A program made the translations under genes and the position numbers. A stretch of DNA of 64,000 bases from Klebsiella pneumoniae (GTDB lineage: Bacteria; Pseudomonadota; Gammaproteobacteria; Eutrophobiales; Eutrophobiaceae): assembly GCA_945878555.1 (NCBI GenBank), contig CAMDWI010000004.1, forward strand, positions 62,001-126,000, read 5' to 3'. The notes beneath the pieces were generated by a model, which saw only the letters and a list, made by a program, of their open reading frames with translations, was not told the DNA's origin and ran no database searches. Positions 52,514 through 64,000 of the stretch are shown one piece after another; the first letter of the stretch is position 1, and every line of letters begins with the position of its first letter.

Positions 52514-53281
52514 ATGCAGAGCGCTTTCAAGGTTATCATCCCGGCACGCTATGCCTCCACCCGTCTACCCGGTAAACCGTTGTTGAAAATCGGGGACAGG
52601 ACACTGCTGGAACACGTGTTCCATATTGCGATCCGCAGTGGTGCCGACGAGGTCATCGTTGCGACCGATGATGTACGCATCCAGGAACACGCCCGTGGTT
52701 TCGGGGCGACGGTGGTGATGACATCTCCCGACCACCCGTCGGGCACTGACCGGATCAATGAGGCGCTGTCAATTCTTGGCAGTGACAAGGAGCAGATAAT
52801 TGTGAACCTGCAGGGTGATGAATATGGTCTGCAGCCCGAATTAATCGGGGAGGTGGCACAGGGTCTGTTTCTCAATCCCGACAAACAGATGGCAACCTTG
52901 TGTGAGCGTATCAGCGACTGGAAGACCTGGCTGGATCCGAATGCTGTCAAGGTTGTCATGGATACAAAAAATACAGCGTTATATTTCAGTCGCTCTCCAT
53001 TACCCTGGGGCAAGAGCGATACGGGGCAACAGTCAACGCCATTTTCGATGGTCGCCTACAAGCATATCGGGATCTATGCCTATCGGGCTGATTTTCTGCA
53101 GACTTATGCGGCATTACCCCGCGCCCGACTGGAGCAGCAGGAGTCACTGGAACAGTTGCGTGCGCTTTATTATGGATACAGGATCCATGTCCAGGAAGTG
53201 CCTCACAAGGCGGGTATAGAGATCAATACGGAGGAAGACTTGTCCCGGGCGAGGGCCGCTGTCCCTGCCGGTGGTACCTGA
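52514..53281 (+). CDS. kdsB: 3-deoxy-manno-octulosonate cytidylyltransferase
   Basis: 'FKVIIPARYASTRLPGKPLLKIGDRTLLEHVF', 'NLQGDEYGLQPELI'. Confidence 0.95.
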   Translation: MQSAFKVIIPARYASTRLPGKPLLKIGDRTLLEHVFHIAIRSGADEVIVATDDVRIQEHARGFGATVVMTSPDHPSGTDRINEALSILGSDKEQIIVNLQGDEYGLQPELIGEVAQGLFLNPDKQMATLCERISDWKTWLDPNAVKVVMDTKNTALYFSRSPLPWGKSDTGQQSTPFSMVAYKHIGIYAYRADFLQTYAALPRARLEQQESLEQLRALYYGYRIHVQEVPHKAGIEINTEEDLSRARAAVPAGGT

Positions 53282-53290
53282 AGGCGCCTG

Positions 53291-53509
53291 TTAGCGGGCG
53301 CGATAGATGATTCTGCCCTTGGTCAGGTCGTAAGGTGTCATTTCGATGGTAACCTTGTCACCGGTCAGGATACGGATATAGTTCTTGCGCATCTTGCCTG
53401 AAATGTGTGCTGTTACGACATGTCCATTATCGAGTTCAACACGAAACATCGTATTCGGGAGGGTTTCAACTATCGTCCCTTCCATTTCAATCTGGTCTTC
53501 TTTAGCCAT
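53291..53509 (-). CDS. infA: Translation initiation factor IF-1
   Basis: [72 protein letters not shown], 72 aa. The ORF track extends spuriously upstream. Confidence 0.97.
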   Translation of the reverse strand: MAKEDQIEMEGTIVETLPNTMFRVELDNGHVVTAHISGKMRKNYIRILTGDKVTIEMTPYDLTKGRIIYRAR

Positions 53510-53567
53510 ACTTTCCTCATTAGATGAAAAGACAAATTCTGCCTGATTTTGCTCAACCTGGCAAAGA

Positions 53568-54317
53568 TCATTCGTCCAGCCCACCAGTATACCAGTTGTG
53601 CCAGTTATTGTTCAGATAGACTTGTTGTGGTTGATATTCAGACTTGTAATTCATCCTCTCACACTGTTTTATCCAGTAACCCAGATACAACCATTTATAA
53701 CCGTTCAGACGGACCTGTTCGAGTTGATAAAGTATGGCAAACCTGCCGGGACTGCGGCGTGCCTGTTCCGGATCATAAAAGGTATACACCGCTGACAGTC
53801 CGTCATCGAGTATATCGGTCACTGCAACAGCAACGAGCTTGCCGGCGGCACGCATCTCGAAAAACACAGTTTCAGCCCACGGGGCCGTGAGAAACTCCAT
53901 GTAAGTCTCCGGCGTAGGATTGTCCATTCCACCGTCCGGGTGTCGTAGTGCCAGATATTTACTATACAGATCAAAATGTTCATCACTGTACAGCGGAGGC
54001 AAGACCCGGACTTCCATGTCACGGTTTGCTTTCCATGTACGTCGCTGCATACGGCTCGGTCTGAATTCCTCACCCGATATCCTGACTGAAATGCAGGCGC
54101 TACATCCATTGCAGTGGGGTATGTACAGATGCATCCCGCTGCGACGGAAACCACTGTTGGCAAGTGCGGAATACAACTGACGGTTCTTGGGGAAGTCCGG
54201 ATCGGCAAACAGTGTGACCGCCTCGCGGTCCTCCAGATAATTACACCGGTGTGGTGGTGTGGCGTAAAATCCCAGTCTGATCTCACGGCTCATGACCATA
54301 CACTCTCGGCCGGCCAC
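53568..54317 (-). CDS. bpt: Arginyl/aspartate-glutamate leucyl-tRNA--protein transferase (Bpt/Ate family)
   Basis: '[56 protein letters not shown]'. Confidence 0.93.
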   Translation of the reverse strand: MAGRECMVMSREIRLGFYATPPHRCNYLEDREAVTLFADPDFPKNRQLYSALANSGFRRSGMHLYIPHCNGCSACISVRISGEEFRPSRMQRRTWKANRDMEVRVLPPLYSDEHFDLYSKYLALRHPDGGMDNPTPETYMEFLTAPWAETVFFEMRAAGKLVAVAVTDILDDGLSAVYTFYDPEQARRSPGRFAILYQLEQVRLNGYKWLYLGYWIKQCERMNYKSEYQPQQVYLNNNWHNWYTGGLDE

Positions 54318-55027
54318 ACCGTAAGACCCGGTTCATAACAATAGTGGGCGAGCAAACCAGTAAACTGATCACGCGGTATCAGGGTGGCACCGAGACTGGC
54401 CAGATGGCTGGAATGGACCTGGCAATCGATCAACGGAAAATCGGCCAGCTCCAGCTGTCTCGCCAGATGGACCAGACAAACCTTGGAGGCATTGGCCATT
54501 CGGCTGAACATGGATTCGCCAAAATAGATTCTGCCGGCCACCACACCATACAGGCCTCCGACCAGGTCATCGCCGTACCAGCATTCGACTGAAACGGCAT
54601 GACCCTGCTGATGCAATCCGGTATAGGCCAGGATCATCTCCTCTGATAGCCATGTACCTCGTCCGTCAGCCCGTGGTTCGGCACATGAACGGATAACCCG
54701 ATCAAATGCCTGATTGAAGCTTACCCTGAACTGCTGGCGCCGCAGCAGCTTGTGCAGGCTGGACGCTATGTGGATTTCTGCGGGTCGCAGCACACAGCGC
54801 GGATCCGGAGACCACCACAATACCGGCTGCCCCGGGTTAAACCACGGGAAAATCCCTCTACGATAGGCATCCAGTATCCGGGCAGGGTGCAGATCGCCAC
54901 CGATGGCCAGCAGTCCGTCCGGTTCGCACAGAGCCGATCGAACGTCGGGAAAGTCATCGGCAAAAATCCTGTCTGCGATCCAGAAGATCCGTTGTTCACC
55001 CGCTGTGTGTGTTGTCGTCTGAATCAC
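54290..55027 (-). CDS. aat: Leucyl/phenylalanyl-tRNA--protein transferase
   Basis: 'FPDVRSALCEPDGLLAIGGDLHPARILDAYRRGIFPWFNPGQPVLWWSPDPRCVL'. Confidence 0.95.
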   Translation of the reverse strand: MIQTTTHTAGEQRIFWIADRIFADDFPDVRSALCEPDGLLAIGGDLHPARILDAYRRGIFPWFNPGQPVLWWSPDPRCVLRPAEIHIASSLHKLLRRQQFRVSFNQAFDRVIRSCAEPRADGRGTWLSEEMILAYTGLHQQGHAVSVECWYGDDLVGGLYGVVAGRIYFGESMFSRMANASKVCLVHLARQLELADFPLIDCQVHSSHLASLGATLIPRDQFTGLLAHYCYEPGLTVWPAESVWS

Positions 55028-56187
55028 GCCGGTTCATCTACGGTGGTCTGGCGGAAAGGCAATTGCTGACGCAAACTGTCAATATACCGGTTCATCTCAG
55101 CAGTTTCACGGACCAGATAATCCTCTATTGCCCGCCTGAATCCGGCATGCCGTATCCAGTGCCAGGAGATGCCCGTTACCGGTTCAAACCCGCGTGCCAG
55201 TTTGTGTTCACCTTGCACACCCGCATCCACATGTTGTAAGCGGTGCCGGATTGCATAGTCTATGGTCTGGTAATAACACAACTCAAAGTGCAGAAATGGA
55301 TACTGTTCTGCACAACCCCAGTGCCGTCCAAACAGTGTGTCGGTGCCGAGCATGGCAAATGCACCGGCGACATAGTCGTTCCCTCGTCGCGCCAGTATGA
55401 GCAGCGTACTGGCAGGTAATCGTTTTCCCAGCATACGGAAAAAATCCAGCGTCAGTCGCGGATTGCCCCAGCGCCGCAGGAATGTCGAACAATAAAACTG
55501 ATAATAGGTTTGCCACTGAGATTCGCTGATCTGATCACCGGTCAATACTTCGATATCAATCCCGTGTTCGGCAACCAGCCGTCGTTCACGCCTGATTTGT
55601 TTACGTTTTTTGGACGTGAGAGTATCCAGAAAGTCGTCAAAATCGCGATAGCCCTTATTATGCCAGTGAAACTGGCAAGTCAGCCGAGGCATGAACCCTG
55701 CCTGCCGGAAAGCAGACTGATCCGGTCCGGCGGTAAACAAACAATGACTGGAGGACAGGCCGCCTGTGTCGGTCATTTGAACCAGTTGCCTGGCAAGACC
55801 CGCACGAATCTTGTCTGCCTCAGTATGGTTTTCAATCACAAGCAAGCGCGGACCAATGACCGGTGCAAACGGGATGGCAGAGACCAGTTTGGGATAATAT
55901 CTGCCGCCGGCCTGTTCATAGGCATCGGCCCAGGCCCAGTCAAACACGAATTCGCCGTGAGAGTTACTGCGCTGATACAAGGGCATCGCACCCACCAGAC
56001 TTTCTCCCGAATAGATAGCAAGATGCTGTGGTGTCCAGCCGTGTCCGGTCAGACAACCTTCCTGTTCCAGACCATACAGATATTCGTGACTCAAAAACGG
56101 GTTGTTACCCGCCGTCAGCCGGTTCCAGCTGTCGGAGGTCAGACCACCCAGACCTGGCAATACCCTGGAGGTGAAATCACCTGACAA
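55024..56187 (-). CDS. FemAB/GNAT-like 'peptidogalycan biosynthesis' family protein (DUF482 type)
   Basis: 'NPFLSHEYLYGLEQEGCLTGHGWTPQHLAIYSGESLVGAMPLYQRSNSHGEFVFDWAWADAYEQAGGRYYPKLVSAIPFAPV'; overlaps aat by 4 bp. Confidence 0.85.
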   Translation of the reverse strand: MSGDFTSRVLPGLGGLTSDSWNRLTAGNNPFLSHEYLYGLEQEGCLTGHGWTPQHLAIYSGESLVGAMPLYQRSNSHGEFVFDWAWADAYEQAGGRYYPKLVSAIPFAPVIGPRLLVIENHTEADKIRAGLARQLVQMTDTGGLSSSHCLFTAGPDQSAFRQAGFMPRLTCQFHWHNKGYRDFDDFLDTLTSKKRKQIRRERRLVAEHGIDIEVLTGDQISESQWQTYYQFYCSTFLRRWGNPRLTLDFFRMLGKRLPASTLLILARRGNDYVAGAFAMLGTDTLFGRHWGCAEQYPFLHFELCYYQTIDYAIRHRLQHVDAGVQGEHKLARGFEPVTGISWHWIRHAGFRRAIEDYLVRETAEMNRYIDSLRQQLPFRQTTVDEPA

Positions 56188-56249
56188 CTCAGTTGTCCAG
56201 ACAGCAAGCGGACAGATGACGAGAGGATATCACCCGGCCGTCATCCGGA

Positions 56250-56810
56250 TTACCGGGGCTGAACACTGATTTCTTTTCCAATAGCCGTGGTCATCGAACG
56301 TTTGGATCCGGCAAGCGAGAAGCCGGTTTCGCGATAATCACCCTGTTCCAGCCGGAAGCGAAAGGTAATAGTGTTGCCATTCATGATTTGTAATAGCAGA
56401 TCGGAGCGGATCTGCTGGCTCTCAATGTGACCCGTTACAAACTCGGGGTGGAGTACCGTGCCGCTACAGGGACTTGCGTCATACGAACGGTTGTCCGGTT
56501 TACCCTGATCTATCTGATAGGTCGGGCAGGTGCCCTCATGCAGCTTCATCAGGCCTTCAGGCAGGTTCAACCGAATGCGGATGGCGGCATCACCGTCCTT
56601 GTAGAACTCCAGAGCATAACCTGCCTCATTTTCAGTATGTGCAACCAGACCTTTTGCGCCGGATTGTGAGATGGAACGCTGGTTGACCCGCCATTGCGCA
56701 CCGGCATTCAATGGCAACAGACAGACGATTAATGCCAGAATCAGCTGTGCGGGCGTGCAATCCGGCCGGTAGAATCCGGCACGGAGTCTATTTGGAATCT
56801 TCTGTGCCAC
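56250..56810 (-). CDS. Hypothetical secreted protein
   Basis: 'AQLILALIVCLLPLNAGAQW' signal-peptide-like N-terminus. Start uncertain; a GTG around 56810 overlaps the DUF1820 gene. Confidence 0.6.
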   Translation of the reverse strand: MAQKIPNRLRAGFYRPDCTPAQLILALIVCLLPLNAGAQWRVNQRSISQSGAKGLVAHTENEAGYALEFYKDGDAAIRIRLNLPEGLMKLHEGTCPTYQIDQGKPDNRSYDASPCSGTVLHPEFVTGHIESQQIRSDLLLQIMNGNTITFRFRLEQGDYRETGFSLAGSKRSMTTAIGKEISVQPR

Positions 56811-57144
56811 CAGGGGTATAAAACGGAAATGGCATGACTTTCCCGGCCCGTGAGCCTGCGTCGGTGACCTTGGACGGGCCCTGTTTATCCACCTCATCGA
56901 TACGTATGATCGAATGCAGCGGGATATAGGTACGGGTGACATTGTTGAACTCAGACTTCAGCGTCTCCTCGGAGGGATCTACAACGACGGTCGATTTTTC
57001 GCCAAAAACCAGCTTCTCGACCTCGATAAAACTGTACATATCCCCCTGATGGACATTCCGGGCATAAATCTCGTAGACCTTGCCCTGGTTAAAAAAGATA
57101 ATCTTGTAAATTGGTTTTCTGGACATATGCGATGATACTTGCAA
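56788..57144 (-). CDS. DUF1820 family protein
   Basis: 'MSRKPIYKIIFFNQGKVYEIYARNVHQGDMYSFIEVEKLVFGEKSTVVVDPSEE'. The likely true start is the internal ATG giving MSRKPIYK. Confidence 0.85.
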   Translation of the reverse strand: MQVSSHMSRKPIYKIIFFNQGKVYEIYARNVHQGDMYSFIEVEKLVFGEKSTVVVDPSEETLKSEFNNVTRTYIPLHSIIRIDEVDKQGPSKVTDAGSRAGKVMPFPFYTPGGTEDSK

Positions 57145-57325
57145 AAAAGTGACCTGATTCTAGCATAACCAACCCTTGGGATTTGGACTAATTCACCCGG
57201 AAAAATATATCGTATTCTGTCGACGGCGATGTACGGTTCTGGCTGAAATTTCAAGCGATACATGCTACAGTTCTTCTTTATTAAACATAATCATATGTTA
57301 TTTTTCAACCAATCAGGATTAACTT

Positions 57326-59641
57326 GTGGGACAAGCATCGAAGAAACAACTGCGTGCCGGGGCAGCTACGGTACAGGTGATTCGAAACGTCAAGGAAATC
57401 AGTTTTATCGTCCTGGCATTGCTTGCCATTTATCTGGCGCTGGCTCTGTTCAGCTTTCATCCGCAGGATCCGGGCTGGTCACAGGCCGTCAGTACCGAGC
57501 AAATCCATAACCGCGGTGGTGTCGTCGGTGCCTGGCTCGCCGATTTCCTGTTGAACCTGTTTGGCTATTTCGGTTATCTGTTCCCAATCCTGTTTGTCTA
57601 TGATGGCTGGCGTGTATTTGAAACCCGACGACAGGAAGAACCGTTAAATCATTTCCTGCTGGGTGCGCGCCTTTCCGGTTTCCTGATGACATTAATCAGT
57701 AGTTGTGGCCTGTTGCGCCTGCATTTCCGTGAAGGGGCAGGGGTACCGGACCAGATCCCCGGTGCGGGTGGCATCTTCGGTGATGGCATCGGTATGTTTT
57801 TCCTGAACAGCTTCGGTCCACTGGGCAGCACGCTGTTTATGCTGGCTATCTTCCTGATAGGTCTGACCCTGTATACCGGCCTCTCGTGGTTATGGGTAAT
57901 GGATCAGCTGGGGCACCAGGTACTGAAATTCAGTGAGTGGTTTGCCGAATACCTGCACGATACCCGCGAAAAGACCGAGGGAAAACGCGTTAAAAAGGAA
58001 CGCGAGGTCGTCATCAAGGAAGAGATTGAAAAGGTCGAAAACCGGCCGCCACCCCGTATCGAACCGATCATTTCCGAATTGCCCCGGGGTGAACGTGCCG
58101 AACGTGAGAAACAGGAACACCTGTTTGCACCGCCGGCCGATTCCTTCCTGCCGCCACTGAACCTGCTGGACGGACCACAACCTGCAAAAAATCGAATGTC
58201 CAATGAATCGCTACAGGCCATGTCGCGTCAGGTCGAACTGAAACTGAAAGACTTCGGTGTCAGTGTGCGCGTGGTGGCAGTCAATCCGGGACCGGTCATT
58301 ACCCGTTATGAACTGGATCCGGCACCGGGGGTGAAGGGCAGCCAGATCAGCAACCTGTCGAAGGACCTGGCGCGCTCACTGTCTGTGATCAGTGTCCGTG
58401 TGGTGGATGTGATACCGGGCAAGTCAGTCGTTGGCCTGGAAATCCCGAATGAATATCGCGAACTGGTCACGTTGGGTGAGATCCTGAATTCAAGTGAATA
58501 TGAACGGACAGAGTCCCCACTCTGTCTGGCGCTCGGCAAGGACATCAGTGGTAACCCTGTAGTTACTGAGCTGAACAAAATGCCCCACCTGCTGGTCGCC
58601 GGCACGACCGGTTCCGGTAAATCGGTCGCATTGAATGCGATGATCCTGAGCTTGCTTTACAAGGCTACTGCCCGCGATGTGCGCATGATCATGATAGACC
58701 CGAAGATGCTGGAATTGTCTGTCTATGAAGGTATCCCGCATCTATTGACTCCGGTTGTGACCGATATGAAAGAGGCGGCCAATGCACTACGCTGGTGTGT
58801 GGCCGAAATGGAACGGCGTTACAAGTTGATGGCCTCACTCGGTGTCCGCAACATCGGCGGTTATAACCGCAAGGTCAAGGAGGCCGCTGAACGCAAAAAG
58901 CCGCTCCCGGATCCGACCTACAAGCCCGTCGGCCCGGACGATCCGCAGCGTATGCTGGAGGAGGCGCCCTACATCGTAGTTATCATCGACGAACTCGCCG
59001 ACATGATGATGACCGTTGGCAAGAAGGTCGAGGAATTGATAGCCCGACTGGCACAGAAGGCCCGTGCATCCGGTATACACCTGATTGTGGCCACCCAGCG
59101 GCCTTCTGTTGATGTCATCACGGGTCTGATCAAGGCCAATATCCCGAGTCGCATCGCATTCCAGGTATCGTCAAAGATAGACTCACGCACAATTCTGGAT
59201 CAGATGGGTGCTGAAAGCCTGTTAGGTCATGGTGATATGTTGTATCTGCCTCCCGGTTCCGGCATGCCGATACGTATCCACGGCGCGTTTGTGGATGACC
59301 ATGAGGTCCACAAGGTCGTGGAAAATATCAAGGCACGTGGTGCACCGGATTATCTTGAGGAGATCACCAAGGGACCGGGCGAGGGTGGAGCCGAGATGAT
59401 ACCGGGTGTCGAGTCAGGCGGAGGCGGTGGTGATGAATCAGACCCGCTGTATGATGAGGCAGTCAGGATCGTGACCGAATCACGCAAGGCCTCCATCTCC
59501 TATATCCAGCGAAGACTGAAGGTCGGTTATAACCGTGCCGCGCGAATGGTTGAGGAGATGGAGAAAAGCGGCCTCGTAGGGCCACTCGAATCAAATGGCA
59601 GCCGCGAAGTGCTGGCTGGTCCTCCCCCCTCAATTGACTAG
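57326..59641 (+). CDS. ftsK: DNA translocase FtsK
   Basis: Four-TM N-terminus, '[20 protein letters not shown]', '[10 protein letters not shown]', C-terminal gamma domain '[41 protein letters not shown]'. Confidence 0.96.
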   Translation: MGQASKKQLRAGAATVQVIRNVKEISFIVLALLAIYLALALFSFHPQDPGWSQAVSTEQIHNRGGVVGAWLADFLLNLFGYFGYLFPILFVYDGWRVFETRRQEEPLNHFLLGARLSGFLMTLISSCGLLRLHFREGAGVPDQIPGAGGIFGDGIGMFFLNSFGPLGSTLFMLAIFLIGLTLYTGLSWLWVMDQLGHQVLKFSEWFAEYLHDTREKTEGKRVKKEREVVIKEEIEKVENRPPPRIEPIISELPRGERAEREKQEHLFAPPADSFLPPLNLLDGPQPAKNRMSNESLQAMSRQVELKLKDFGVSVRVVAVNPGPVITRYELDPAPGVKGSQISNLSKDLARSLSVISVRVVDVIPGKSVVGLEIPNEYRELVTLGEILNSSEYERTESPLCLALGKDISGNPVVTELNKMPHLLVAGTTGSGKSVALNAMILSLLYKATARDVRMIMIDPKMLELSVYEGIPHLLTPVVTDMKEAANALRWCVAEMERRYKLMASLGVRNIGGYNRKVKEAAERKKPLPDPTYKPVGPDDPQRMLEEAPYIVVIIDELADMMMTVGKKVEELIARLAQKARASGIHLIVATQRPSVDVITGLIKANIPSRIAFQVSSKIDSRTILDQMGAESLLGHGDMLYLPPGSGMPIRIHGAFVDDHEVHKVVENIKARGAPDYLEEITKGPGEGGAEMIPGVESGGGGGDESDPLYDEAVRIVTESRKASISYIQRRLKVGYNRAARMVEEMEKSGLVGPLESNGSREVLAGPPPSID

Positions 59642-59656
59642 GCACAGCCATTAATC

Positions 59657-60310
59657 ATGAAGATCATCTGCACGCTGTTATTAGCCTTGTTTTTGCCCAT
59701 GCTGTCCGCCACAGCACAGGACATACCCACAGCAACGGCGGCGACCACGTCTGTGGATAACCGGCTGAAACAGTTCCTTGCCGACCTTGAGACCTTCAAC
59801 GCCGATTTTGAACAAACGTTGTTTAATGAATTCGATGAGGTGCTGGAAAGCTCGGCTGGCCAGGTCACGCTGATGCGACCGGGCAAATTCTACTGGGCCT
59901 ATACACAGCCTTATACCCAGTTTCTGATCAGTGATGGCAAGGACCTGTGGATCTACGATCAGGACCTTGAACAGGTGACGGTTTCCTCCATCAGTAATTC
60001 CATTGAAAAGTCCCCGGCGTCGGTACTGGCAGGGGATACCGACCTGAACGATGACTATATCATCACCGATCTCGGCACACTGGACGGGGCCGACTGGGTC
60101 GAACTGGCCTCGGCCGACCCGGAGTCACAATACAATTCCATCCGCATCGGCTTTAACGGCAATGACCTGGCCGGCATGATCCTGTTTGATAATCTCGGGC
60201 AGACCACACGTATCATCTTCAGTAACGGCAAGCGCAACACCACAGTCGACAATGCCTTGTTTGATTTCAAGCCTCCCGCAGGTATCGACATAATCGATAA
60301 CCGGGAATGA
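59657..60310 (+). CDS. lolA: Outer-membrane lipoprotein carrier protein
   Basis: Signal peptide, '[66 protein letters not shown]'. Confidence 0.95.
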   Translation: MKIICTLLLALFLPMLSATAQDIPTATAATTSVDNRLKQFLADLETFNADFEQTLFNEFDEVLESSAGQVTLMRPGKFYWAYTQPYTQFLISDGKDLWIYDQDLEQVTVSSISNSIEKSPASVLAGDTDLNDDYIITDLGTLDGADWVELASADPESQYNSIRIGFNGNDLAGMILFDNLGQTTRIIFSNGKRNTTVDNALFDFKPPAGIDIIDNRE

Positions 60311-60341
60311 CAGCACAAGACCCTCATCAGGCCAGGCTGGC

Positions 60342-61652
60342 ATGACCCCGGGCAGGGAATATCGCCCGCTGGCTGATCGCATGCGTCCGGTCACGCTGGA
60401 TCAGTACACTGGCCAGGCGCATATTCTTGGCAAGGACAAACCGTTACGTAAGGCGATCGAGTCCGGCCATTTACATTCAATGGTGTTCTGGGGTCCACCC
60501 GGCACCGGCAAGACCACCCTGGCAAAAATTATCGCAGCCTCCTGTCAGGCACAGTTTCTGACGATCTCCGCCGTGCTTGGTGGTGTAAAGGAGATCCGCC
60601 AGGCTATCGACTCGGCCAGGGTTTACCGTGAGCAATCCGGACGTGAAACTGTGTTATTTGTCGACGAGGTACACCGTTTCAACAAGTCCCAGCAGGATTC
60701 CTTCCTGCCACACGTCGAGGATGGCACGATTACCTTTATCGGCGCGACCACCGAGAACCCCTCGTTTGAACTGAATAATGCGTTGTTATCAAGATTACGC
60801 GTCTATGTGTTGCGGTCTCTCGGTACTGAAGAGATCATCGGCGTATTACAAGGCGCATTAACGGACACGGCACGTGGCCTCGGTAGCCTGTCAATGACCG
60901 CCGATCCAGCCGCCCTGGATCAACTGGCCGCCTATGCAGACGGTGATGCACGCAAGGCATTAAACATGCTGGAGATCGCCTCGGACCTCGCCGATGATCG
61001 AAGGATTACACCCACCCTGCTTGAGCAGGTACTCGGGGGTGGCGGTCTGCGTCGTTTCGACAAGGGAGGGGAGGCGTTTTATGATCAGATCTCGGCACTG
61101 CATAAATCGGTCAGGGGTTCAGCACCGGATGCGGCCTTATACTGGTTTGTGCGCATGATAGACGGTGGTTGTGATCCGCTCTATATCGCCCGCCGCGTTG
61201 TACGTATGGCCTCGGAAGACATCGGTAATGCCGATCCGAGGGGGATCCGACTGGCGTTGGATGCCTGGGAGACCCAGGAACGGCTCGGTTCACCTGAAGG
61301 CGAACTGGCCATCGCCCAGGCGATTCTGTTTCTCGCCTGTGCCCCGAAGAGTAACGCGGTCTATATGGCCTACAACGAGGCGATGGCCGAGGTGAAAACA
61401 CAAGGGTCACTGGAAGTGCCGTTGCATCTGCGCAATGCACCGACCCGGTTGATGAAGAATCTCGATTACGGCAAGCAGTATCGTTATGCACATGACGAAC
61501 CCGATGCGTACGCTGCCGGGGTCAATTATTTCCCGGACGCTATGCCACCTCGCCAGTATTACCGGCCGGTTAATCGTGGACTGGAACAGTCAATTGCCGA
61601 GAAACTGGAACGGTTGCGGCAGCTGGATAAACAGGTTAAAAAAGATGTCTGA
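60342..61652 (+). CDS. rarA: Replication-associated recombination protein A (AAA ATPase)
   Basis: '[57 protein letters not shown]'. Confidence 0.95.
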   Translation: MTPGREYRPLADRMRPVTLDQYTGQAHILGKDKPLRKAIESGHLHSMVFWGPPGTGKTTLAKIIAASCQAQFLTISAVLGGVKEIRQAIDSARVYREQSGRETVLFVDEVHRFNKSQQDSFLPHVEDGTITFIGATTENPSFELNNALLSRLRVYVLRSLGTEEIIGVLQGALTDTARGLGSLSMTADPAALDQLAAYADGDARKALNMLEIASDLADDRRITPTLLEQVLGGGGLRRFDKGGEAFYDQISALHKSVRGSAPDAALYWFVRMIDGGCDPLYIARRVVRMASEDIGNADPRGIRLALDAWETQERLGSPEGELAIAQAILFLACAPKSNAVYMAYNEAMAEVKTQGSLEVPLHLRNAPTRLMKNLDYGKQYRYAHDEPDAYAAGVNYFPDAMPPRQYYRPVNRGLEQSIAEKLERLRQLDKQVKKDV

Positions 61653-61718
61653 TGTGTGGCAATCGGCCTGAAACCTGGACCATGCATCGAATAATCAGGT
61701 GATACGGGGTTAACAAAC

Positions 61719-62081
61719 ATGACAAATCTCATATATATAGCCGGTGGCGGTGCTGTAGGCTCTGTCTTGCGGCACTGGATGATCACCGGCATACACAATT
61801 GGCTGGGCAAGGATTTTCCTTATGGGACCCTGTCTGTCAATCTACTCGGTTCATTTGCGATAGGACTGCTTTATATCCTGTTACACGAACGTCTGGAATG
61901 GCGTTTGGCATTGATTGTTGGGCTGCTGGGATCATTCACCACCTTTTCCGCGTTTTCTCTGGATACGCTGCACCTGATTCAGGGTGGGCAACCGGGCAAG
62001 GCCGCGCTGAACATATTTTTAAGCATAAGCCTGTGCCTGGCCGGGTGCTGGCTTGGTATAATCATCGGCAAGAAATTCTAG
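61719..62081 (+). CDS. crcB: Fluoride ion exporter CrcB/Fluc
   Basis: 'GGGAVGSVLRHWMITGI', 'PYGTLSVNLLGSFAIGLL', 'GLLGSFTTFSAFSLDTL'. Confidence 0.95.
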   Translation: MTNLIYIAGGGAVGSVLRHWMITGIHNWLGKDFPYGTLSVNLLGSFAIGLLYILLHERLEWRLALIVGLLGSFTTFSAFSLDTLHLIQGGQPGKAALNIFLSISLCLAGCWLGIIIGKKF

Positions 62082-63373
<1,292 letters not shown>

Positions 63374-63374
<1 letters not shown>

Positions 63375-64000
63375 TGGGCCTGTCCAGAATAAATCATCCC
63401 GGACTGACAGGCGCTTTACTGATAACGCTGACCGGATTGATGCCGGGCAGCAATACAGTTTCTGCCCAGGACCTGCCGTTGTGCCATATGGTGGCCACCG
63501 GAGGGACGATAGCGATGAAGCTGGATCCGCTGACCAATGCGCCGGTACCGGCCTTGTCAGGCGAGGATTTGATTGAGAGTGTGCCAGGTCTGGATCAGGT
63601 GGCAAGGATACAGGTAGAAAGTCCGTTTAATGTACCTTCCACCTATATGGATCCGGAACGTTGGGTGGCGACACGTGAGGCCGTTGCTGTGGCACTGGAC
63701 AATCCAGAGGTGGCCGGTGTGATCGTGTCCCACGGTACCGATACGCTGGAGGAGACGGCCTGGTTTCTGGACCTGACGGTCAACTCAGACAAACCGATCA
63801 TACTGGTAGGTGCGCAGCGTAATGCGTCCGAACCCGATTCTGACGGCCCGCGAAATCTGTTGAATGCGGCACGCGTTTGTATTGCGGATCAAGCAAAAGG
63901 CATGGGCGCGATGATTGTGATGAATGGTCAGATCAATGCGGCGCGTGAGGTGACCAAGACCCATACCTCTGACGTGGAGACATTCAAATCAGGCGACTTT
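63374..64000 (+). CDS. Type II (periplasmic) L-asparaginase, N-terminal part; runs off the window
   Basis: ATG overlaps the serS TAA by 1 nt. Translation has a signal peptide (...GLMPGSNTVSA), 'HMVATGGTIAM' and 'GVIVSHGTDTLEETAWFL'. Confidence 0.9.

Noticed and set aside
61653-61718. Fluoride riboswitch upstream of crcB
   Set aside because: The 66-nt gap after rarA lacks a recognisable fluoride (crcB) aptamer pattern.

Overview
This 64 kb window looks like a conserved, mostly housekeeping segment of a gammaproteobacterial chromosome. I saw no CRISPR array, transposase, integrase, prophage or other obvious mobile element. From left to right it contains: the end of an O-antigen/polysaccharide cluster (asparagine synthase fragment, two GT4 glycosyltransferases, manC, epimerase, WbpL-like and WbpM-like genes, galU); tRNA-Asn; uvrB; maeB; tRNA-Val; thrS-infC-rpmI-rplT-pheST-ihfA-merR; tRNA-Pro; glmS followed by a GlrR-like response regulator, an Hpt protein and a hybrid kinase; tolC, rhodanese and pcm; a TPP riboswitch with thiC; a glutamine synthetase adenylyltransferase split over two ORFs; a GGDEF protein; an uncharacterised 561-aa protein; asnS; gcvT-H-P; tsaB; lolC/E-lolD; a DUF2062 protein; comEC-exbB-exbD-lpxK-trm112-kdsB; infA-bpt-aat; ftsK-lolA-rarA-crcB-serS; and the start of an asparaginase. 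The points most worth a second look are: (1) GlnE split exactly between its two catalytic halves, with a heptamer A_AAG_GGT three codons before the first stop in the register that would give a -1 fusion; (2) a GlrR-type sigma-54 activator (GAFSGA variant) with Hpt and CHASE-like hybrid kinase directly behind glmS, plus two unexplained hairpins upstream of glmS; (3) an infC gene whose real start appears to be AUC; (4) a possible leaderless lolC/E transcript; (5) the uncharacterised 561-aa protein. All calls come from reading the sequence and from recalled family motifs. No database search was run.
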